Source: Marivirga aurantiaca
GTDB taxonomy: Bacteria; Bacteroidota; Bacteroidia; Cytophagales; Cyclobacteriaceae
Reading direction: 5' to 3'
Assembly (NCBI RefSeq): GCF_016679925.1
Contig: NZ_JAEQBW010000004.1
Location: forward strand, 248,001-312,000
Length of the DNA stretch: 64,000 bases
The notes beneath the pieces are model-generated. The model was not told where the DNA came from. It did not search any database and was given only the letters and a program-made list of their open reading frames with translations. How positions within the stretch are numbered: position 1 is the first letter of the stretch; every line of letters starts with the position of its first letter. Below, piece by piece: positions 55,494-64,000 of this stretch. The translations under genes were made by a program, and so were the position numbers.

Positions 55494-57321
55494 CTATGTC
55501 TTCAAAGGATTCATGTGCTTGAAAAATATCATCATCAACTTCTATCATTTTACTTGTGGGTGGATTAATGATCTTTTTGTGCCCTTTTTGTTTATTCTTG
55601 ACTTCATTTAATCTTCGAGCTTTCTTGGTTTGCTTTAAAGATCTGTCCTCTATTTCTCTTAATCTTTTATATGCATCGAAGATTGCATCCTCATTAATAA
55701 CCTGCATACCTCGCTTGGTCAGCTCATCTTTAATTGCCTTCAATTCCCATTTGGTCATAGGGGGATGTGATGTATTTCTATATGGCACTGGAAAATACTC
55801 CTTAAGCTCAGGGTCAAGAAAATATAAGACACTGATGTCCCGGGGATCTCTCTTGAACTTAAATTTCTTTTTAGCTCGCAACTTCCCGGATTTAACATCC
55901 AGGGCATTTATCCATTTGCGAAGTATATCGCTGTAGTAATAGATTCCATCAACCAGAACACCATAATCCTGAATCGTTCTGAATTCAAATGGCATAAAAT
56001 CAAGTAGAACTTTTCGTTTATCAGTTAATACTGGCTGGTAGCCAACTCCTACAACTTCATCAGTTCCAATAATTCCTTCCCTCCATTTGTTAATTGGAGA
56101 AGTATTAATACCAAGATGTAATTTTTGATGATATACTTCAACTATATATGTCAATATCCATTTTTCTATTTCTGAATAGGTAAATACAGCTCGTTTTTCA
56201 GAATCGTATTCTCTTCTATTTAAATATCTGTTAAAAGTAGTTCCTTCAAGCTGGTGCAATTCCTTCGAGAAGGTTCCTAGAAGCCTTTCAATCATGCCTC
56301 CATACTCTGGTACTTTAACTGGTCTCCAGTTGATATCTATTTGATATTCAAGGCATGCATGTTCTAGCATTTTTGAACGAAATTCCATGGCATTGTCCAT
56401 ATGTATGCACCTGATCTTCCCATGGCATGGCCATAATGTGTAAATCTCGTTTTGAGCTAAATACTCCTCTTTAGGTAAAATAGCCTGAGAAATACATAAA
56501 CCAACACTCATTGCATTTGGAGATTCAAATCCTATATAAAAACCAACAACCATACGACTATATGTATCAATGGCTAAGGTTAACCATGGCCTGCCGATTG
56601 GCTCCCTGTACTTTTCATCAACAACGATAATATCTAATGGGGTATGGTCTATTTGAACAGATGATAATGGAAATAAACTATCTGGAAATGAAGATATTTT
56701 TGGGGAAAACTTCTTTCTAGCCGCTGCTCTTCCAAGTCTATGTTTTACTGTTTCTAATTCAGACAATGCCAATACTCGTCTTCTTACAGTATTGTAGTGC
56801 GGAGGTCGTAAACCTTCATCTCTACACGCCAATTGAATTTCTAAGTGAACTTGTTTTATGGACTTTCTTTGTGATTTAAGATAGTGCTTTTGAATATTAC
56901 TGTCGATGATTTCATCTAGAGCAGAATTTAACCGACTTTTCCCTTTTCCACCAGATCTATCTTCAGGTACTAATGAGGTCATCAGTTCAGTTTCTTTATA
57001 TTTCTTGATCCATCTATAAAGTGTAGCAGTACTGATACCAGTTTTATTGGATAACTCTTCAACTTCCTTTCTAGAACCCTTCTTACCAATTAGAGGTCTT
57101 ATTATAGCTAATCTAGATTTTGCCTCCTTCAGTTTTTTTTCACTGTAAGATTCTATAATCTCAATGCCATTTATAATTTTTCCTGATGCTATTGATAATT
57201 TAATGGTTTTAGAATTTCCTGATGAATCAATCAATTTAACTTCATCACCGTCAAGGTCTATAACTTCATACTTTGTTTCCTCATAGAGAATAATATCTCC
57301 CTTATAGATTGCATCTTCCAT
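55468..57321 (-). CDS. tnsB: TnsB transposase (DDE)
   Basis: The 617-aa protein is a rve/Mu-type transposase: N-terminal helix-turn-helix (about 85-110, ISTATLYRWIKKYKE), a second HTH-like region (145-190), then the catalytic core with Asp225 (VQIDHTPLD), Asp309 (IHMDNAMEF) and Glu345 (GGMIERLLGTF), and a Mu-type C-terminal beta domain. It joins the 3' transposon ends to the target and binds the terminal repeats. It starts 1 bp past the tnsA stop codon. Confidence 0.96.
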   Translation of the reverse strand: MEDAIYKGDIILYEETKYEVIDLDGDEVKLIDSSGNSKTIKLSIASGKIINGIEIIESYSEKKLKEAKSRLAIIRPLIGKKGSRKEVEELSNKTGISTATLYRWIKKYKETELMTSLVPEDRSGGKGKSRLNSALDEIIDSNIQKHYLKSQRKSIKQVHLEIQLACRDEGLRPPHYNTVRRRVLALSELETVKHRLGRAAARKKFSPKISSFPDSLFPLSSVQIDHTPLDIIVVDEKYREPIGRPWLTLAIDTYSRMVVGFYIGFESPNAMSVGLCISQAILPKEEYLAQNEIYTLWPCHGKIRCIHMDNAMEFRSKMLEHACLEYQIDINWRPVKVPEYGGMIERLLGTFSKELHQLEGTTFNRYLNRREYDSEKRAVFTYSEIEKWILTYIVEVYHQKLHLGINTSPINKWREGIIGTDEVVGVGYQPVLTDKRKVLLDFMPFEFRTIQDYGVLVDGIYYYSDILRKWINALDVKSGKLRAKKKFKFKRDPRDISVLYFLDPELKEYFPVPYRNTSHPPMTKWELKAIKDELTKRGMQVINEDAIFDAYKRLREIEDRSLKQTKKARRLNEVKNKQKGHKKIINPPTSKMIEVDDDIFQAHESFEDIDDGSSRKQ

Positions 57322-57322
57322 A

Positions 57323-58000
57323 TTATATCCAGATTAAAGAGTTCATGGAAACTCTCAATGAAAGATCCATTTTAATCATATCAATTGAAACCATATGCCA
57401 AAGAGTGAACAGAAGAAATCCTCTTCTCTTTTCACTACTACAGGTAGCATTTAGTAAATCTTTAGGTGTTGTCTCCTTCATGAGTTCTAAATTATCTAAT
57501 AGGAAGGAAACATCCTCAATTCTTACATCTTCAGAATTCTTGTAGTTATTTAGAAACTTCACATTAAAAAGATAGTCACCCCTAATTTCTCGCTCTGTAA
57601 TAAATTTAAAATTCCAATCCTTCTCCTGGCAAAATTCAGAGGCAGCCTTAAATTTTGGTTTGTATTTATTCCAATTTTTCTTGAGCTCATCTCTGTACTT
57701 TACCTCTACAAGTAGTGGTTTCAATCTTTCGTGTCGAGGATTATCATTTTTGTAGAATATTAGAAAGTCCGGAGTATATGTCCGACCTGCACCAATTTCA
57801 TCAATATAACTTATAGTTAAAGGTTGTTCTATGAAGCGGTAAACATATGGGTTAAAGTCTGTAATTTGAATAAAGTCTCTCTCTAAAGAAGATTCAAATG
57901 AATAGAGCCTGTCTGAATTTTGACTTGAAATTCTTCCAGTTAAGGATGTGTGATTTTTCCCTATTTTACGAACAGGGCTGTAGTTTTCGAAGTTTTCCAT
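57323..58000 (-). CDS. tnsA: TnsA endonuclease
   Basis: The 225-aa protein matches TnsA: catalytic Glu40 (SSLERDF), Asp78 (TYTPDFL) and the Glu-Val-Lys motif at 99-101 (LLVEVKYR), equivalent to E63, D114 and K132 of Tn7 TnsA. TnsA cuts the 5' ends of the transposon, so with TnsB the element should move by cut-and-paste rather than by replicative cointegrates. Residues about 150-225 are the TnsA C-terminal winged-helix region. It starts 63 bp inside the right end. Confidence 0.95.
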   Translation of the reverse strand: MENFENYSPVRKIGKNHTSLTGRISSQNSDRLYSFESSLERDFIQITDFNPYVYRFIEQPLTISYIDEIGAGRTYTPDFLIFYKNDNPRHERLKPLLVEVKYRDELKKNWNKYKPKFKAASEFCQEKDWNFKFITEREIRGDYLFNVKFLNNYKNSEDVRIEDVSFLLDNLELMKETTPKDLLNATCSSEKRRGFLLFTLWHMVSIDMIKMDLSLRVSMNSLIWI

Positions 58001-58011
58001 ACCTAAGTTGT

Positions 58012-58024
58012 TGAGACTGTCTCA
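58012..58024. promoter_or_regulatory. Palindrome TGAGACTGTCTCA overlapping the inner right-end repeat
   Basis: TGAGAC and GTCTCA are perfect inverted arms around a single T, 11 bp upstream of the tnsA start. The right arm merges with the inner terminal repeat (CTCATTACTTTGGT read on the plus strand). This could let TnsB or another protein autoregulate the tns operon; the role is inferred. Confidence 0.5.
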
Positions 58025-58063
58025 TTACTTTGGTAAATATCTCAAAAACTTTGGTTAATTGCA
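58021..58063 (-). repeat. Right terminal repeats (putative TnsB sites)
   Basis: Reading inward from 58063 on the minus strand: TGCAATTAACCAAAG, then 21 bp later ACCAAAGTAATGAGAC. On the plus strand the cores are CTTTGGT at 58049-58055 and 58028-58034. Both match the left end in inverted orientation with the same 21-bp spacing. Confidence 0.78.
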
Positions 58064-58068
58064 CCTCC
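58064..58068. repeat. Right copy of target-site duplication CCTCC
   Basis: CCTCC lies immediately outside the right TGCA terminus and equals 36875-36879. On the coding strand it is GGAGG within two glycine codons of comM. Confidence 0.9.
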
Positions 58069-58920
58069 TACTAAAGCAACATCCGAAATAGTGTGGTGCG
58101 GGCTTCTATAAGGACGAGTGGCAATTAATGAAGCGTCAGGACCTAACCTTCCGGCAACAGAATGAATTTTAGTGGTTTCCAATGCTTCCGGTAAGCTCAG
58201 TGGAGGTAAAATGGAAGGCAGTCTTTTGGCCAGCATAGTTTTTCCCGCACCTGGTGGACCAATCATAATTACATTATGACCACCTGCAGCGGCAATCTCC
58301 AAAGCACGTTTAATGTTTTCCTGCCCTTGCACATCCGCAAAATCAGCATCATAGTCATTCAGGTTAGTAAAGAAAATGTCTCTTGTATCTATTGAAAGTG
58401 GCTTAATAGAAGAAGTACCTTCCAGTACCTCAATGGCTTCTGTTAGTGTTTCTACTCCAATAACATCTAACTTGTTCACAATGGCAGCCTCAGCGGAATT
58501 TTCTTTTGGAAGGATAAATCCTTTGAAACCTTGTTTTCTTGCTTCTATAGCAATGGGAAGTACTCCTTTAATTGGGCGTAATTTACCGTCAAGAGCCAGT
58601 TCTCCCATGATCATATATTGACCAAGTGTATCACTGAATATTTGTTTGGAACTGACAAGGATTCCTAAAGCAATTGGTAAATCGTAGGCAGACCCCTCCT
58701 TTTTAACATCGGCCGGAGCCAGATTCACTACGGTTTTCTGACGAGGCATGTTAAAACCACTGTACTTAATGGCAGCATCTATACGGTGTTCACTTTCCTT
58801 AATGGCATTATCAGGTAAGCCTACCATATGAAACTTGGTGCCCTGGCTCACATTTACTTCAATGGTAATCACACTGGCATCTACTCCAAATACTGAACTT
58901 CCATAAGTTTTAGCTAGCAT
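58064..58920 (-). pseudogene. comM: comM (yifB), 5' part, cut off by the Tn7-like insertion
   Basis: Residues 1-286 of ComM are intact: the N-terminal ChlI-like domain (VGLPDNAIKESEHRIDAA, VNLAPADVKKEGSAYDLP) and the Walker A GPPGAGKT at 221-228. The native frame ends at DVALVGG, after which six codons of transposon DNA (AINQSF) lead to a stop at 58042. The Walker B half is 21 kb away at 36193-36879, so the helicase should be inactive, with reduced chromosomal transformation as the expected effect. The start overlaps gmhA by 11 bp. Confidence 0.95.
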
Positions 58921-59491
58921 AAGCTAATTGTTTTTCTATTTGTAAAATGAGTATATGAATTATTTTAATATGTATTTCCTGAATTCTATCGGCATAGCCA
59001 AAATGTGGTACCCGTATTTCCACATCACAATTTTTGGCTAATTCTCCTCCGTCTTTTCCTGTTAGGGCAATCACTTGCATTCCTAATAACCTTGCAGCAT
59101 TAGTTGCTTCCAATATATTCTGTGAATTTCCGCTGGTACTGATGGCTAATAGAACATCATTAGGTTTGCCCAAGGCTTCTACACTTCTACTGAAAATATA
59201 CTGAAAACCATAATCATTCCCCACACAGCTAATATGGCTTACATCCGAAATAGCCATGGCTGCCAGGGCTGGCCTGTTATCCCTGAACCGTCCACTCAAC
59301 TCCTCGGCAAAATGCATGGCATCACAATGGGAGCCACCATTACCACAACTCATTATTTTTCCGCCATCTTTCAATGAATGAACCAATACTTTAGCCGCTT
59401 TTTCAATAGCTAACAAATTGGCATCATCGTTTAAGAACTGCGTCAATACTTTTTGTGCTTCTTCTAATTCTTGTTTGATGGTGGATATCAT
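58910..59491 (-). CDS. gmhA: D-sedoheptulose 7-phosphate isomerase
   Basis: From the ATG at 59491 the protein has 193 aa and aligns closely with E. coli Gmh[45 protein letters not shown] and [20 protein letters not shown]. It makes D-glycero-D-manno-heptose 7-phosphate, the first step towards ADP-heptose for lipopolysaccharide core. The frame extends to a GTG at 59527, but that adds residues not in the family. It overlaps comM by 11 bp and was probably in one operon with it before the insertion. Confidence 0.96.
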   Translation of the reverse strand: MISTIKQELEEAQKVLTQFLNDDANLLAIEKAAKVLVHSLKDGGKIMSCGNGGSHCDAMHFAEELSGRFRDNRPALAAMAISDVSHISCVGNDYGFQYIFSRSVEALGKPNDVLLAISTSGNSQNILEATNAARLLGMQVIALTGKDGGELAKNCDVEIRVPHFGYADRIQEIHIKIIHILILQIEKQLAYAS

Positions 59492-59498
59492 TCCCTCA

Positions 59499-59873
59499 CT
59501 ACGATTTATTATTTTTATTGTCCTCACTTTTACTAGTCTCCGAGGCTGGTAGGTTTTCGGCAGCAGCAGTGTTTTTTGGAGTTACAGAAGGTGTTTCTGT
59601 CTCCTTTTTATCATAAAGTTTGGCCTTTAACTGATTAATCTCTTTGGAATGGTTGTCATACACTTTCTTCAAATGTTTTTGCTGCTGCCATTCAAAAATC
59701 AGCAAAATCAAGAACAGGATTAAACCCAGGTACGCACTGTACATCATTAAATCCATATTTTTGAATAGGTTTAACAGGAAATTGAGATCATTTTTTCCTA
59801 CAGAAATGATAATAATGGCAGTTAGATGGAAAATTAGAAGTGCAGAATAAACAATAATTTTAAAAGTCTTCAT
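59499..59873 (-). CDS. Small membrane protein with coiled coil and disordered tail
   Basis: The 124-aa protein has two membrane helices (about 7-25 and 42-61), then a charged coiled-coil segment ([20 protein letters not shown]) and a Thr/Ser/Glu-rich low-complexity tail. I know no function. The gap to gmhA is 7 bp, which suggests co-transcription. Confidence 0.72.
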   Translation of the reverse strand: MKTFKIIVYSALLIFHLTAIIIISVGKNDLNFLLNLFKNMDLMMYSAYLGLILFLILLIFEWQQQKHLKKVYDNHSKEINQLKAKLYDKKETETPSVTPKNTAAAENLPASETSKSEDNKNNKS

Positions 59874-59934
59874 ATTACTGGAGTTGTTATGGTTATGGTT
59901 CTCGAATCAAACAAATATAGAAATTATTTCCTAA

Positions 59935-61782
59935 TCAGCTTACAGATTGAATTTCTATCAACTTATTGTAGACGCCACCTTTTTTAATCAATGATTGATG
60001 GGAACCTTTTTCTATGATTTCTCCATCCTGCATTACATAAATTCGATCGGCCTCCTGTATAGTGCTTAGGCGATGTGCTATTACTATAGATGTACGATTC
60101 TTCATTAGATTTGATAAAGCATCTTGCACTAATTTTTCCGATTCGGAATCCAAAGCGGAAGTAGCTTCATCCAGAATCAATATATCGGGATTCTTCAATA
60201 TAGCTCTCGCAATACTAATTCGCTGGCGCTGGCCACCCGAAAGTTTAGCGCCCCTATCTCCAATTATTGCATCATAACCGCCTTTTATTTGCATAATAAA
60301 ATCATGTGCATTAGCCACTTTTGCCGCTTGTTGCACCTCTTCCAAAGTGCTTTCAGGCTTTCCAAATGCAATATTGTTGAAAATAGTGTCATTAAATAAA
60401 ATGGATTCCTGGCTTACAATGCCCATTTTACTTCTTATGGTCTCAATTTTAAAATTCTGAATAGGTTTTCCATCTATCAGGATTTGGCCTGATTTTACGT
60501 CATAGAATCGTGGGATTAAATCTGCCAGGGTAGATTTTCCGCCACCGGAAGGACCCACCAAAGCAATCATTTCCCCTTTGTTTACTTTTAAATTAATATT
60601 TTTCAGCACAAGCTCATTGCCATAGCCAAACGATACATTCTCCAACTCAATGGACTCATTGAATTCGGTCAACGGAATAGCATCTTTGCTGTTCTTAATA
60701 CCGGGTTCTGTATCTAATATGGTGAAAATCCTATCGGCTGAGGCAAGTCCCCTTTGTACATTGCTGAAAGCTGCGGCAAGGGATTTGGCAGGGTTTAGCA
60801 CCTGGGAAAAAAGTGCGATAAAAGTGATAAAACTTCCTGCATCCAAACTGGAATCCCCATCCAATATCATGGAGCCCCCTACCAATACAATGCCCACTAT
60901 TACTCCTACTCCCAATATTTCAGAAATAGGACCTGCCAAAGCAAAGCGTTTTCGCATGCTTATATTGAAAGTGGCATAGTTCTTTACCTGCTTTCCAAAT
61001 CTGTTTTTGGAAAAATCCACTGCATTGAATGCTTTGATAATTCGCATGCCTCCGAGGGTTTCCTCTAATATGTCTGAAATCTTCCCAAGCGTTTCCTGGC
61101 TTTGCTTTGCTTTCTTTTTAAGTTTGATAGAGATATAGGAAATAATAAAGCCTGACAAGGGCAAAATAATGAGTGTTATCAGTGTTAATTTTACAGAGAT
61201 AAAGAAAAGAGCAGTAAAATAAACAATGATCATTATTGGTTCCTTTATCACAGCTTTTAAACTGTTGACCACAGTTCCTTCCACTTCCTGCACATCACTC
61301 ATTACTTTTGACATGATATTTCCTTTTCTTTCCTCGGTATAATAGCCAATGTGCAAGTTCATCAACCTATCAAACAGGGTATTTCTTAGTTTAGAAATCA
61401 CATTTGCTTTTACAATAGCCGAGATTACTTCTACCAAATACCGAAATATATTGGCCAGAATGATCGAGACGATTAGCACGAGACAAACAAATTGTAAAGC
61501 CTCATATTTGTCTTGCTGGGCATATTGTAAAAAATAATAATCAAAAACATCAGTGATATAATCTAATCTGAATTCAAATTCAGGTAGGTCTATCGGGGCA
61601 GGTGGGCTTGCCGCAGCAGATTCCACTTTTTCGGTTTTAAATAAGGTATTCAAAAGGGGAGCCAATATACCTAAGCTGACTACACTGAATACTGATTGTA
61701 AAATAACATAAATCAAGTATTGGGGAGCCAAAAGACCGAGTGGCCTGGCATAAGAAAGAACTCTAAAATAAGTTTTCATCAA
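59935..61782 (-). CDS. MsbA-like ABC exporter (subfamily B)
   Basis: The 615-aa half-transporter has a six-helix membrane domain (about 15-335) and a C-terminal ATPase with Walker A GPSGGGKST, signature LSGGQRQR, Walker B ILILDEATSALD and the H-loop IVIAHRLST. It should work as a homodimer. MsbA-type proteins flip lipid A-core; other members export drugs or lipids. Its place beside a heptose gene favours an envelope lipid or glycolipid, but this is not proven. Confidence 0.93.
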   Translation of the reverse strand: MMKTYFRVLSYARPLGLLAPQYLIYVILQSVFSVVSLGILAPLLNTLFKTEKVESAAASPPAPIDLPEFEFRLDYITDVFDYYFLQYAQQDKYEALQFVCLVLIVSIILANIFRYLVEVISAIVKANVISKLRNTLFDRLMNLHIGYYTEERKGNIMSKVMSDVQEVEGTVVNSLKAVIKEPIMIIVYFTALFFISVKLTLITLIILPLSGFIISYISIKLKKKAKQSQETLGKISDILEETLGGMRIIKAFNAVDFSKNRFGKQVKNYATFNISMRKRFALAGPISEILGVGVIVGIVLVGGSMILDGDSSLDAGSFITFIALFSQVLNPAKSLAAAFSNVQRGLASADRIFTILDTEPGIKNSKDAIPLTEFNESIELENVSFGYGNELVLKNINLKVNKGEMIALVGPSGGGKSTLADLIPRFYDVKSGQILIDGKPIQNFKIETIRSKMGIVSQESILFNDTIFNNIAFGKPESTLEEVQQAAKVANAHDFIMQIKGGYDAIIGDRGAKLSGGQRQRISIARAILKNPDILILDEATSALDSESEKLVQDALSNLMKNRTSIVIAHRLSTIQEADRIYVMQDGEIIEKGSHQSLIKKGGVYNKLIEIQSVS

Positions 61783-61916
61783 TAAAAAGCTGAATTTGAC
61801 TGCAAGTTAAGAGTATAATGACGCTTTTACTTAAAAATGGTTGAAATTTACGGATACAGCAAAGTTGAAACCGAATCTTCAGGTGCAGGAAATGGAAAAA
61901 TAAAAGGTGTTGACCC

Positions 61917-63611
61917 TTAAAATATATTTTCTCTTCTTGGAATATTCCATCTCAGGGAGGCAGTGTAAAAGCTGTTTTCGGAGGTATTGTTTCCAAATTC
62001 ACTTTCCTGCTTTCTGATAGTATAGCCCAATTCTCCAAAAAGATTATGTTTCATCATAACAGTCAATAAAAATTGATAGTAGGTAAGGTGATTGGATTCT
62101 CCCTGACCAATACTGTGGCCAAAGTCACCCTGTCCGGGATAGCGATAACGGCTGTTATTAGCTTTGAAGATATTTCCTCCGAAATTCACATCAGTAGTAT
62201 CTGTACCAAAATCAGCTAATACAGCTTTAGACTGGAAAGTAATTCTTGGAGTGATTTGATAACGCATAATAGCAATAAATTCCTGGAAATTGGCCCCTAA
62301 GGGATGGGCAAGTGATTGCTTATAATTGGCATAATTGGTGAAGTTGTTATCATGCGCATACATAAAGGGGCGGGCCATATTATATTCTCCCTGAAGATCC
62401 AAATTAGGAATTTCAAAAGCATTAAAATACTTTAATCCTGCCTGTACGGAGTATTTGTTGGCCCACCAACCACCCTGCCTAATGTTGTCAATCAAAAATT
62501 CATCCAGCACAAACTGTCCATATAGTGAAAATCTTTTAAGGAAAATCCAGCGAAAATCCATTCCTAAGAGGGCATTGCCAGAACTGCCATCCTGTTGCTC
62601 AAGAGAGCGATAAAATATGATAGGGTTCAGGTAATTGATGTCAATGGGATTTTGCGCACGGGAGGAGTCACCTGACATAACAGCTTCAAATACACCAATA
62701 TTAATATTTTTGGTGATGTTATAGCTTAAATGATGAAATGACATGAATTTCCGGGGGTACTGATTCTGACTACCGGTTGGTGTATTTCCTGAGAATTTTA
62801 TATCTGCTGTTTGTAATCCAAAAATGTTGGTGTAATTGAACTTCCATATTTTAGTTTCCGCTTTTAAAAATAGGTATCCCGGGGAAAAGTCGCTCAATAT
62901 CATAGAGCGATAACCATTGCCTACAAAAAACCGATCATGACCGAATTGCAGATTGATGTTTTTAGTGGCCTGGAAAGAAACATAACCTCTGGCTGTGAAA
63001 AAATCCTTTCCCACATTATCGTCTCCATAGTTTTTCCAAAAGCCTTCATTAGGTACCGCCTGATATTGAGTGATAAATTCGTTCACATGCTGAGGGAAAC
63101 GCAGCTGGTTTTCTCCTATAAAACTGTAAAAACCCACTTTTTTATTAATCAACCCACGTACTTCTATCCCCCTGGTATTGATAAAGAGAGTATTATCACT
63201 GATGGATTCCTTTCCATAGCTGAAATTAATGACGGGATTAATATGCAGGTCAAATTCCTCTTTGTGCACATTCAGAAAATCCGATTTGGTTTTATAGATA
63301 TGTTTTAAAAAAGGCTTTTCAGTCTGATAATGGGCACTATCAACCCATTCCCAATTGTCGTTTTTTAAATAGTTGTAATTAAATAAATCCCTACTGTTAT
63401 AGTCTTTAGTGTTTAGGCTATCTAGAAATTGGCCAATTTCCTTTCTGTTGAAAGGTTTCATGGAGGCGTGAAAGCTTTCAGCAAATGAGCCACTTCTTAC
63501 TTCCATACGCTCTATCAAATGATAGTAATCAGCATTCAACGGGGCATTAACAGCCTGGCCAAAAGTAATAGTAGCATACAACAGGAAACATAAGGCAAAT
63601 AAATATCTCAT
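61917..63611 (-). CDS. Outer-membrane beta-barrel protein, Wzi/RemB-like
   Basis: The 564-aa protein has a signal peptide (cleavage near TFGQAV) and a long run of amphipathic strands typical of an outer-membrane barrel. The segment FGHDRFFVGNGYRSMILSDF matches the Wzi-like capsule-assembly/RemB gliding-motility family, which I recall from Cytophaga and Flavobacterium. Wzi binds exported capsule polysaccharide at the surface. Assignment to RemB or Wzi cannot be settled here. Confidence 0.75.
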   Translation of the reverse strand: MRYLFALCFLLYATITFGQAVNAPLNADYYHLIERMEVRSGSFAESFHASMKPFNRKEIGQFLDSLNTKDYNSRDLFNYNYLKNDNWEWVDSAHYQTEKPFLKHIYKTKSDFLNVHKEEFDLHINPVINFSYGKESISDNTLFINTRGIEVRGLINKKVGFYSFIGENQLRFPQHVNEFITQYQAVPNEGFWKNYGDDNVGKDFFTARGYVSFQATKNINLQFGHDRFFVGNGYRSMILSDFSPGYLFLKAETKIWKFNYTNIFGLQTADIKFSGNTPTGSQNQYPRKFMSFHHLSYNITKNINIGVFEAVMSGDSSRAQNPIDINYLNPIIFYRSLEQQDGSSGNALLGMDFRWIFLKRFSLYGQFVLDEFLIDNIRQGGWWANKYSVQAGLKYFNAFEIPNLDLQGEYNMARPFMYAHDNNFTNYANYKQSLAHPLGANFQEFIAIMRYQITPRITFQSKAVLADFGTDTTDVNFGGNIFKANNSRYRYPGQGDFGHSIGQGESNHLTYYQFLLTVMMKHNLFGELGYTIRKQESEFGNNTSENSFYTASLRWNIPRRENIF

Positions 63612-63867
63612 AGTAGTTTAATCTTGAGGCAAGATAAAAACAATAATATAGATGCTAAGCAAAAAAGAATAGCTATTTAATAATTCTTCAGTTAAATACT
63701 TTAAAATTGAGATAAATTTGGTTCATTCCGATCATTAAGGTATTGTGCTTCTGATTCTTATTTACGCTACTATTTGGAAAGATAGATTTCATCTGTTATT
63801 TTTGCATTCCCTTTGAAATAATGGGGGCGAATTGGTTGGGAATCAAGAACTTTAATTTAACAATATT

Positions 63868-64000
63868 ATGAAAAAAGACATTCATCCTGAGTATAGAGAC
63901 ATCGTGTTCTGGGATACTCAAGCAGATACAAAATTCTTAACAAAGTCAACAATGACTTCTGATGAGACAGTGAAAATGGAAGATGGTAAAGAATACCCTG
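63868..64000 (+). CDS. rpmE2: Ribosomal protein L31 type B, N-terminal part (3' end outside window)
   Basis: The frame [20 protein letters not shown] continues with [14 protein letters not shown] and runs off the window, so only about 44 codons are seen. The lack of the CxxC zinc motif at the N-terminus marks the zinc-independent type B (YkgM-like) form of L31, a large-subunit ribosomal protein. In Bacteroidota this is often the main copy. Confidence 0.9.
   Translation, partial: MKKDIHPEYRDIVFWDTQADTKFLTKSTMTSDETVKMEDGKEYP

Larger units (their letters stand above)
36880..58063. mobile_element. Complete Tn7-like transposon inserted in comM, 21,184 bp
   Basis: The element starts TGCAAAAAACCAAAG at 36880 and ends CTTTGGTTAATTGCA at 58063, so its termini are inverted repeats with TG..CA ends. 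It is flanked by a 5-bp duplication, CCTCC. Removing it with one duplication copy rejoins comM in frame as 1539 bp (512 aa plus stop), the usual family length. The right end carries tnsA-tnsB-tnsC-tniQ reading inward, as in Tn7; a TnsE-like gene lies further in. The left two thirds is cargo. Insertion in comM/yifB is a known habit of some Tn7-like elements, such as the Tn6022/AbaR backbone of Acinetobacter, recalled from the literature. All core genes look intact, so the element may still be active. Confidence 0.93.

Noticed and set aside
36880-58063. A CRISPR-associated transposon (CAST)
   Set aside because: TniQ and a short TnsC made this worth checking, but I found no repeat-spacer array and no recognisable cas genes; targeting of comM is explained by TniQ.
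36193-58920. Two separate YifB/ComM-like genes
   Set aside because: The two pieces are complementary halves that rejoin in frame through the CCTCC duplication, so they are one interrupted gene.

Overview
The window looks like a chromosomal segment of a marine-type Bacteroidota bacterium, most likely Cytophagales and close to Marivirga. The reasons are the AT-rich sequence, a SusC/SusD outer-membrane pair, LytTR/LytS-like and 7TMR-DISM signalling, a T9SS-type C-terminal sorting domain, DUF5916 and DUF4932 proteins, a Wzi/RemB-like outer-membrane protein, and almost no Shine-Dalgarno sequences. Genus placement is inference; I saw no rRNA, tRNA or CRISPR array.

Region 1 (1-36.2 kb) is core-like chromosome. 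It holds four serine hydrolases of the beta-lactamase/penicillin-binding fold (1-831, 1030-2280, 9729-11042, 20243-21373), a double-HExxH metallopeptidase, an AraC-type regulator with a membrane sensor, an esterase, a LytS/LytTR two-component pair, an ExbB/TolQ-like protein, a membrane-anchored thioredoxin, a DUF418 protein, a polysaccharide deacetylase, a PD40 protein, an ATP-grasp protein, a DUF5916 outer-membrane protein, MscS and a DUF421 protein. Then come gpmI, a small lipoprotein, a small HTH protein, dgt, an M61 peptidase, the SusC/SusD pair and a 7TMR-DISM histidine kinase.

Region 2 (36,880-58,063) is a complete 21,184-bp Tn7-like transposon. It sits inside comM (yifB), the Mg-chelatase-like AAA+ branch-migration helicase gene. 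Both ends can be read to the base: the element begins TGCA and ends TGCA, carries terminal repeats with two 21-bp-spaced ACCAAAG-type sites at each end, and is flanked by the 5-bp duplication CCTCC. Removing the element and one CCTCC restores a 513-codon comM frame. The right end carries tnsA-tnsB-tnsC-tniQ on the minus strand. A TnsE-like gene with a coupled small gene faces them, behind an XRE regulator.

The cargo, from left to right, is a membrane protein, a 60-aa protein, an NT5C-type HAD phosphatase, a T9SS-secreted endonuclease I, an HNH protein with an unknown partner (this pair is flanked by approximately 50-bp direct repeats), relics of a gene and of a serine recombinase, a membrane KAP-type NTPase, and a coupled two-gene unit. 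That unit encodes a 1076-aa helicase with a C-terminal PD-(D/E)XK-type nuclease motif and a 609-aa protein of unknown family, with a 66-aa ORF upstream. It is the best candidate for an undescribed, probably defensive, system; a pPIWI-RE-like architecture is a testable hypothesis.

Region 3 (58.0-64.0 kb) returns to the chromosome: the 5' part of comM, gmhA, a small membrane protein, an MsbA-like ABC exporter, a Wzi/RemB-like outer-membrane protein and the start of the gene for type B ribosomal protein L31.
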